Under the pieces are notes generated by a model. It was not told where the DNA came from. It did no database searches and worked only from the letters and a program-made list of their open reading frames with translations. From contig NZ_RYEV01000006.1 of NCBI RefSeq assembly GCF_004138485.1, positions 124,001 through 188,000 on the forward strand: 64,000 nt of DNA, written 5' to 3'. The stretch is from Peristeroidobacter soli (GTDB taxonomy: Bacteria; Pseudomonadota; Gammaproteobacteria; Steroidobacterales; Steroidobacteraceae). The position numbers and the translations under genes are program-made. Positions 58,444 through 64,000 of this stretch are shown piece after piece (position 1 is the stretch's first letter; every line of letters begins with the position of its first letter).

Positions 58444-59244
58444 TCAAAGTTTGGTGTTGTCCGTGCAGAACACCGGGCGACGCTTCTCCTGCATGGCCTT
58501 GACCGCCTCACGGTGATCGGCGGAGCGCGCCGTCACCGACTCGTAAGCAATGCCAGCATCCATGACCGCGGTCGCGACCCGTTTCAACTCGAGATTCATC
58601 AACACTTTGGTCCAGCGAATGGCCTGCATGGAGCCGTGCTTCATGCGGTTGCAGAAGGCTGTGACCGCGTCGTCCAGTTGAGAGGGAGTGACGCAGTGGT
58701 TGATGAGACCGATCTCCGCCGCGTGCTTCGCCGTCAGCGGCTCGCCGGTCAACAGATATTCCTTCGCGCGGCCCAGGCCGATCCGCTGCGCCCAGATCGC
58801 CGCGCCACCGTCGCCGGCCACCAGGCCGACGCACACGTGCGGGTCGCCGATCTTCGCGCCATCGTGAGCAATGACTACATCGCAAAGTAACGCGAGCGTC
58901 GCGCCGAGCCCGATGGCATGGCCGTTCATTCGACACACCAGCGGCTTGTCCAGGTCCAGCATGGCGAACACGATGCGTTTGGCGATGCGTGCCTCGTGAT
59001 CGAACAGCTCGGGCCTGGCGGCATTGCGCGCCAGATGTTCGATGTCGCCGCCGGCGCAGAAGGCGCGGCCGGCGCCGGTCAGCACGACAATATCGGAATC
59101 CGTGTCGGTCGCCGCGAAGTTGAACGCGTCCGCCAGCTCGTCATGCATCTGCAGGTTGACGGCATTCAGCACGTCGGGACGATTCAGGGTAATGGTCAGC
59201 ACTCGATCCTTGTGTGTCAGTGTCAAAGTGCTATAGCTGCGCAC
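58444..59244 (-). CDS. Enoyl-CoA hydratase/isomerase
   Basis: Predicted 266 aa, crotonase fold. Seen: ITLNRPDVLNAVNLQMHDEL, the oxyanion-hole segment AFCAGGDIEHLARNA and CDVVIAHDGAKIGDPHVCVGLVAGDG. The Glu pair of classical hydratases is not clearly present, so isomerase or another crotonase activity is possible. It lies in the acyl-CoA catabolic cluster. Confidence 0.88.
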   Translation of the reverse strand: MRSYSTLTLTHKDRVLTITLNRPDVLNAVNLQMHDELADAFNFAATDTDSDIVVLTGAGRAFCAGGDIEHLARNAARPELFDHEARIAKRIVFAMLDLDKPLVCRMNGHAIGLGATLALLCDVVIAHDGAKIGDPHVCVGLVAGDGGAAIWAQRIGLGRAKEYLLTGEPLTAKHAAEIGLINHCVTPSQLDDAVTAFCNRMKHGSMQAIRWTKVLMNLELKRVATAVMDAGIAYESVTARSADHREAVKAMQEKRRPVFCTDNTKL

Positions 59245-59271
59245 AGTCGGTCACCCCTTGTCTGGATCGAA

Positions 59272-59597
59272 TCAGAATCTCGCCCGGATCGAAACGCCCG
59301 CGGTCGCCGGAGCACCCCAACCGCGCCGATGCCGGTCGCGTTGGCCTGGGCCATGCTGCGGTACCCCTCGTCGGTTACGTTATCACCGTACACGGCGAAG
59401 GTGTACCGGTTCGATGGATCGGTCCATTCCGCGCGCAGCGAGAGCAACTGCTAGCCGTCCTGGGCAAACCGCACGCCGATACTGCCGCTGAAGTCCGGCG
59501 AATTCTGCATCCTGAAGCCGCTCGAATCGTTCGGCACGTTCACGAACAAGCCATAGCCGAAGCCGCACAGCACGGGGTGCAGCGGATGAAGCGGATC
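59272..59597 (-). pseudogene. Remnant of a TonB-dependent receptor C-terminus
   Basis: Read on the minus strand, the region gives NVPNDSSGFRMQNSPDFSGSI, then FAQDG, an in-frame TAG stop at 59451-59453, LLSLRAEWTDPSNRYTFAVYG, DNVTDEGYRS, and ATGIGAV. A one-base shift near 59315-59320 then leads to GAPATAGVSIRARF and a TGA at 59272-59274. This matches the end of a TonB-dependent receptor, but with a nonsense codon, a frameshift and an apparent internal deletion between SGSIGVRF and FAQDG. No upstream barrel or plug remains. The rest of 59245-59663 shows no functional gene. Confidence 0.7.
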
Positions 59598-59663
59598 AGA
59601 ATGTAAGCATCTACGCGGTGGTTCCGTCACTCCCCGACAGAGCGTTGAATCTGATCGTGAAGA

Positions 59664-60809
59664 TCAGCGCGGGCCCTTCGGCAAGCCGAGCACGCGCTCC
59701 GCAATGATGTTTCGTTGAATTTCGGCGGTGCCGCCAGCGATCGTTTCCGAGAACGCGTCCAGATAGTCGTGACCCCAGCCGTGCATGCCGGCGACTTCCG
59801 GCGCTTCGATGCCGTAGAGATCGATGGCCGCCGCCGTTACGCGTTGTGAGAACTCGGCGAAGCTCAACCGGATCATCGAACCGCTCGCGTCGGGGACGCC
59901 GTTCTCTGAGTCGAGCGCGAATCGATACGTCATGGCGCGGATCGATTGGCCCTCGGCTCTCAGGCGACCCAAGCGCAGACGCAGCTCCGATCGATGCGCG
60001 GGGCAAGCAGCGAGCAGGTGCTCCACTTTGATCGTGAGGCCGATCAACAGCGCCAGGCCCGCGGTGCCACGTTCGAAGCTGAGCGTCGACATCGCAGTGG
60101 CCCAACCATTGTTCACGCCACCAACGACGTTAGCAAGCGGCACGCGCACCGAGTCGTAGAACACTTCGCAGTACTTGTGCGGGCCCGCCATCGTGCGAAT
60201 CGGACGTACAGTGATGCCGGGGAGATTCATGGGGCAGATCACCCAAGTCAGTGCCGCTGAAGTCCTGGCGCTCGGATCGGTGCGGATCAACAGTTCCTGC
60301 CAGTCGGCGATGTCGGCGAAGCTCGACCAGATCTTGTGACCGTCGATGATCAGCGAGTCGCCCTCGACCCGGCCGCGCGTGCGCACGCTCGCCAGATCCG
60401 AGCCGGCGCCGGGTTCGGAAAAGCCCTGGCACCAGAGGACTTCGCCCGCAAGAATCTTCGGCAGATGGAACGCTTTCTGCTCCGGGCTGCCGCAGGCGAT
60501 CAACGTCGGGCCCGCGTGATTCAGGGCGACGAACGAGGCGTTGAGCGGCGAGGGCGCGCTGGCGCGTGCGTACTCTTCGAACCACACGATCTGTTCGAGC
60601 ACCGACAATCCACGTCCGCCGACGTCCTTGGGCCAGGCGAGGCCGGCCCAGCCGCCTTGGGCCTGCTTGCGCTGCCAGGCGAGAACGTAGTCGCGCGATT
60701 CGGGACCGTCTTCAGGCGACGGCTGGTGAGGAACATTCGCTTCGAGCCAGGTGCGGGCCTCGCGTCGAAACGCGCCGATAGAGTCCTCGTTCGCGGAGTG
60801 CGTGCCCAT
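59664..60809 (-). CDS. Acyl-CoA dehydrogenase (large subunit-like)
   Basis: Predicted 381 aa. FAD/acyl-CoA motifs include WCQGFSEPGAGSDLASVRTR, GHKIWSSFAD, and the C-terminal TIAGGTAEIQRNIIAERVLGLP. The usual YEGT Glu is replaced by AGGT, a form seen in FadE-type dehydrogenases of steroid and branched chains, whose base lies elsewhere. The start is three bases from the stop of the acyl-CoA ligase, so they form one transcript. It may pair with the shorter homologue at 62618. Confidence 0.9.
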   Translation of the reverse strand: MGTHSANEDSIGAFRREARTWLEANVPHQPSPEDGPESRDYVLAWQRKQAQGGWAGLAWPKDVGGRGLSVLEQIVWFEEYARASAPSPLNASFVALNHAGPTLIACGSPEQKAFHLPKILAGEVLWCQGFSEPGAGSDLASVRTRGRVEGDSLIIDGHKIWSSFADIADWQELLIRTDPSARTSAALTWVICPMNLPGITVRPIRTMAGPHKYCEVFYDSVRVPLANVVGGVNNGWATAMSTLSFERGTAGLALLIGLTIKVEHLLAACPAHRSELRLRLGRLRAEGQSIRAMTYRFALDSENGVPDASGSMIRLSFAEFSQRVTAAAIDLYGIEAPEVAGMHGWGHDYLDAFSETIAGGTAEIQRNIIAERVLGLPKGPR

Positions 60810-60812
60810 CGT

Positions 60813-62450
60813 TCAATGGCTCTGCGCGAGCGTCGCGCGAATCTGATGTTTCAGGACTTTGCCGGCGTCGTTCTTGGGCAGCGCGTCCCAGAGGACCACT
60901 TGCTCGGGAAACTTGAACTTGGCGACGAGCTGCGCGTCCAGAAATTCTCCGAGGCTGGCGACCGTCGGCCCTGCCGTTCCCTTCGGTACGATCACTGCGC
61001 AGGCACGTTCGCCGGTGCGCGCGTCGGGCAGCCCGACGATGGCGACTTCCGCGATCTGCGGATGACCGATCAGGATGTCTTCCACTTCCTTGGGGGAAAT
61101 GTTTTCGCCATTGCGAATGATGATGTCCTTGGCGCGACCCGTGACGACCAGATAATCCCCGTCCACCCACCGGCCGAGATCGCCGGTGCGGAAGTAGCCC
61201 TCGGCGTCGAAGGTGTCGTTCTCGTCCTCGGTATGCAGATAGCCGACCAGCATCTGCGGGCCGCGAGCATAGATCTCACCCTGGCCCGATGGTGCGGACG
61301 AATGATCGATGAGCTTGATCTGCGCGAAGCCCGCGCGACCGTCGGTGTCGGCGGCGTGCGCGACGTCGTTGCGATCGATCGAGCCAACCGTCGTCACAGG
61401 CACTTCTGACGAGCCATACACGCGCGAGACGATGGCACGTTCGAAATATTCCGACGCGTTCCGAATCAGCGCAGGTGGCACCGAAGCGCCACCGCAGATA
61501 AACACTTTCAAGCTGGGCACGCGAGTGCCTGCGCGTCGCGCTGCGGCGAGTATTTGTTCCAGGAACGGCGTTGCGCCGGCCATGTGGGTGCAGCCTTCGC
61601 GATCCATGAGCCGCACGGCCTCGTCGGCGTCCCAGCGCTCCATCAACACCGCCGTGGTACCGAGCAGCAGCGGGCCTTCGAATACATAGATCGAGCCGCC
61701 GATGTGACCGATGGGCGAGGGCACCAGAAACTTGTCACCCGGCGCCGCCAGCCAATGCTTGCGAAGCTGCTGAATCAGCGCATGCAACGTGTTGTGAGTG
61801 TGCATGACGCCTTTCGGCCGGCCGGTGGTACCCGAGGTGTAAAGGATCATTCGAACCGAGTCCGGATCGGGCGTCGGCAGCGATGCTGTCGACGCTGCCT
61901 GCTCGCGAAGCAACGACTCGTACGCGATGTGTCCGGCGGGCTCACCTCGTAACACGACGACATCGGGGGGCGATTCGATCTGGGCAGTCACTCGAGTCAA
62001 CATGGTGGCGCATTCCTGCTGGCGGAAGCGCGCGGGCACGAAGATGATCCGGGTGCCGACATCCTTCAGGATGAATTGCAGCTCGCGATCGCGCAACGAT
62101 GGCAGGATGGGATTCACGACCATGCCAGCCAGCGTCGCGGCGAGGTAGATGGTGGCGGCTTCGTGCCAGTTCGGCAGCATGAAGGAAATCACGCTGCCCG
62201 TCGGTGCTCGCGCCAGCATCGCATGCGCGAGTGCCGTCGCCTCGGCATGCAGCGTTTCACAATCGACGTGACGCTCGCCGTCGATCAGCAGGATTCGCTT
62301 TGGGGTTTGCCGGGCGGCTCGCTGAAGCGCGTCGGCGAGGGTCTCGCGGACCCATTGGCCGCGTGCATATGCCTGCGATGCCCGTTCATCGTCCCACCGG
62401 ATCGACCGTCCGGCGACCAGTTTTCGCTGTGTGCTCAAATCTCTCGGCAT
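60813..62450 (-). CDS. AMP-dependent acyl-CoA ligase
   Basis: Predicted 545 aa, ANL-family adenylate-forming enzyme. P-loop-like ILYTSGTTGRPKGVMHTHN, adenylation motif VSRVYGSSEVPVTT, hinge GDYLVVTGRAKDIIIRNGENISPKEVEDIL, and catalytic Lys in KNDAGKVLKHQI. It would activate a fatty, steroid-side-chain or cyclic carboxylic acid to its CoA ester. The exact acid is unknown. Divergent from the second acyl-CoA dehydrogenase by 167 bases that hold no other gene. Confidence 0.9.
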   Translation of the reverse strand: MPRDLSTQRKLVAGRSIRWDDERASQAYARGQWVRETLADALQRAARQTPKRILLIDGERHVDCETLHAEATALAHAMLARAPTGSVISFMLPNWHEAATIYLAATLAGMVVNPILPSLRDRELQFILKDVGTRIIFVPARFRQQECATMLTRVTAQIESPPDVVVLRGEPAGHIAYESLLREQAASTASLPTPDPDSVRMILYTSGTTGRPKGVMHTHNTLHALIQQLRKHWLAAPGDKFLVPSPIGHIGGSIYVFEGPLLLGTTAVLMERWDADEAVRLMDREGCTHMAGATPFLEQILAAARRAGTRVPSLKVFICGGASVPPALIRNASEYFERAIVSRVYGSSEVPVTTVGSIDRNDVAHAADTDGRAGFAQIKLIDHSSAPSGQGEIYARGPQMLVGYLHTEDENDTFDAEGYFRTGDLGRWVDGDYLVVTGRAKDIIIRNGENISPKEVEDILIGHPQIAEVAIVGLPDARTGERACAVIVPKGTAGPTVASLGEFLDAQLVAKFKFPEQVVLWDALPKNDAGKVLKHQIRATLAQSH

Positions 62451-62617
62451 CGTTGCGGCCTTTCGGAGCTTGCAATCCTACCGACCGCGGTGTCGGAGGG
62501 TCTTGATTACTAGCGACATTCGCGCAGCGCGCGGAGCCATGGGGGTGTCGTACAGCGTCAAGCCGCTGCTCACGCCCGATCCTTAAAATGCCTCAATCTC
62601 CACGATGAGGCAGTTAC

Positions 62618-63568
62618 TTGCAGGCCCAGACCCGCTATCACCCCGATGCCGAGCAACTGGCGCTGGCGGGCACGATCGAGGAATCGCTCGACAGCCTGGT
62701 GCCGGTGGCCCGATTGCATGCGGCGCTCGAAGAAAGTGCCGATGCCTGGTCCAGCCTTCGGGACCTCGGTGTGTTCGGTATCAGTGTGGATGAAGCGCGC
62801 GGTGGTAGCGGGCTCGGTGCGGTTGAAGAAGCGCTGATCGTCATGGGCCTGGGCCGACGCCTGGTATCGCCCGCGGTGCTCGCGACGATTGGTGCGGGAC
62901 CGGCCTTGGTCGCCAGTGGAAATGCCGACAAGAACGTTGCGGCCGCGTATCGCTCCAACGGGCGCACGGTCGTTGTGGACGAGTCGCAGACCAGCCTCGT
63001 CCTGGTGCGCGAGGGCGATAGCGCGACTCTGTACAACAGCTCGCCGGGCCGAAGCATCGATCGTCGCTTGTGGCTCGCGGGACTCAGCGAAATCGACACC
63101 CCCAGTGAGCCATTGGCCAGGCTCGATGCGCATGACGTTCTACGACTGCGTTTGATCGATGCCGCTGCGCTCGCCGGAATCGCCGCTGCCGTGCTCGACA
63201 TGGCAGTCGCCTACGCTGGCATTCGCGAACAATTCGGCCGACCGATCGGCACGTTCCAGGCCATCAAGCACCATTGTTCCAACATGGCAATGGCTGCGCG
63301 TTGCGCGCGTGATCAAACGAACTTTGCCGCGGTCGCTCTCGACGACGACCGCGACGATGCCGCCCTCCAGGTCGAATGCGCACTGCTCGTGGCCGGGCAG
63401 GCGGCGCTCGACAACACGGGCAAGAACATTCAGATCCACGGCGGCATCGGCTTCAGCGACGAGGCCGATCCGCATCTGTTCCTGAAGCGAGCCCAGTTGC
63501 AGCTCGCAATCGCCGGCGGCCTGGAAGCGACCAACGCCCGCATCGCCAACCTGCCGTCGAAGTGGTAG
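62618..63568 (+). CDS. Short acyl-CoA dehydrogenase-like protein (small-subunit type)
   Basis: Predicted 316 aa. TTG start at 62618, supported by GAGG seven bases upstream. Acyl-CoA dehydrogenase marks include IREQFGRPIGTFQAIKHH and QIHGGIGFSDEADPHLFLKRA, but the region where other family members have YEGT reads IAGGLEA, without the catalytic Glu. The protein is shorter than the 381-aa homologue. Heteromeric dehydrogenases of steroid catabolism pair a catalytic and a non-catalytic chain, so these two may form one enzyme; this is inference. Confidence 0.85.
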   Translation: MQAQTRYHPDAEQLALAGTIEESLDSLVPVARLHAALEESADAWSSLRDLGVFGISVDEARGGSGLGAVEEALIVMGLGRRLVSPAVLATIGAGPALVASGNADKNVAAAYRSNGRTVVVDESQTSLVLVREGDSATLYNSSPGRSIDRRLWLAGLSEIDTPSEPLARLDAHDVLRLRLIDAAALAGIAAAVLDMAVAYAGIREQFGRPIGTFQAIKHHCSNMAMAARCARDQTNFAAVALDDDRDDAALQVECALLVAGQAALDNTGKNIQIHGGIGFSDEADPHLFLKRAQLQLAIAGGLEATNARIANLPSKW

Positions 63569-63602
63569 CGTCCTCGCTTGCAACTTGCAGGCGGAGCTCG
63601 AT

Positions 63603-64000
63603 ATGAATCTTTCCGGCAGGAAGATCGTCATCACCGGCGCGTTCGGCGCGCTCGGGACCAAGGTGTCGGCGGCTGTTCGCGCGGCTGGTGCGAGCGTGGC
63701 TTGCATCGATCACTCGCCGACGGCGAGAGCGCCGGATTCGTTGAACAACTGCGTGGTGATCGGCGGCGTCGACCTGACATTGCCTGATGCAGCGGCTGCG
63801 GCCCTGCAGGCTGCCGCCAAACAGATGGGCGGGCTCGACGGCCTGGTCAATATCGCCGGCGGCTTCCGCTGGGAGAAGGTCGAGGGCGGCGGCATCGCCA
63901 CCTGGGATCAGCTGTACAACCTCAACCTGCGCACTGCCGTGAACGCGGTGCAGGCCGCGTTGCCGTTGATCGGCACTGAGCACGGACGAATCGTCAATGT
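63603..64000 (+). CDS. Short-chain dehydrogenase/reductase (3' end outside window)
   Basis: 132 complete codons are visible. Cofactor motif VITGAFGALGTKVSAAVRAAG and LVNIAGGFRW (NAG motif) mark an SDR; the Tyr-x-x-x-Lys catalytic pair would lie past the window edge. Starts at 63603. It follows the acyl-CoA dehydrogenase by 34 bases and is probably in the same transcript, as a beta-oxidation 3-hydroxyacyl dehydrogenase or related reductase. Confidence 0.85.
   Translation, partial: MNLSGRKIVITGAFGALGTKVSAAVRAAGASVACIDHSPTARAPDSLNNCVVIGGVDLTLPDAAAAALQAAAKQMGGLDGLVNIAGGFRWEKVEGGGIATWDQLYNLNLRTAVNAVQAALPLIGTEHGRIVN

Overview
The window is about 64 kb of high-GC chromosomal DNA from a gammaproteobacterium. 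Gene order asd-fimV-truA-accD-folC-dedD-cvpA-purF, FimV and FimX, MiaE, LpxH and an EF-P modification set all fit that class. The steroid/branched-acyl type catabolic genes, the TonB receptors and the F420 genes suggest a Steroidobacteraceae- or Nevskiales-like lineage. That placement is inferred from gene content, not from a marker tree. Genes are tightly packed, many with 1-11 base overlaps. I saw no tRNA, rRNA, CRISPR array or insertion sequence.

Layout. (1) 1-2291: rubrerythrin (partial), a ferredoxin/CCG-domain Fe-S protein and a DUF3501 protein, likely one oxidative-stress or electron-transfer unit. (2) 2414-6590: parE and parC. (3) 6607-16644: an AraC regulator, a SnoaL-like protein and an MFS transporter on the minus strand, divergent from a plus-strand operon: TonB receptor, LLM-family F420-type oxidoreductase, NADPH:F420 reductase, cofC and a fused FO synthase (cofG-cofH). 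This is a deazaflavin F420 module sitting behind an outer-membrane receptor, and it is the most unusual part of the window. (4) 16723-21044: fimX, epmB, efp, msrC. (5) 21171-24884: a Ser/Thr kinase with TPR-like repeats and an aldo/keto reductase. (6) 24929-28463: epmA-psd-sco on the minus strand, divergent from prmB. (7) 28479-43081: a hypothetical protein, aroC, then asd-fimV-truA-accD-folC-SPOR-cvpA-purF, a receiver-kinase fusion and miaE. (8) 43087-49836: lpxH and a periplasmic cyclophilin (minus), then gltX, cysS, a MOSC-flavin reductase-ferredoxin fusion and an ibpA-type heat-shock gene with a probable sigma-32 promoter and ROSE-like RNA thermometer. (9) 49846-56125: a TenA/heme-oxygenase-fold protein, a Rieske-tailed FAD oxidoreductase, an amine oxidase, an apparently circularly permuted ROK kinase and an HWE histidine kinase. 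(10) 56301-64000: a catabolic cluster (AMACR-type racemase, TetR regulator, enoyl-CoA hydratase, two acyl-CoA dehydrogenases, acyl-CoA ligase, SDR) with a decayed TonB-receptor remnant.

Functional links. EF-P, EpmB and EpmA together supply beta-lysylation of EF-P Lys34. FimX and FimV both serve type IV pilus function. The catabolic cluster would activate and beta-oxidise a branched or cyclic acyl chain. The F420 module makes the FO chromophore, the CofC-activated side-chain precursor, a reductase to charge F420 and a candidate user enzyme. CofD and CofE are not in the window.
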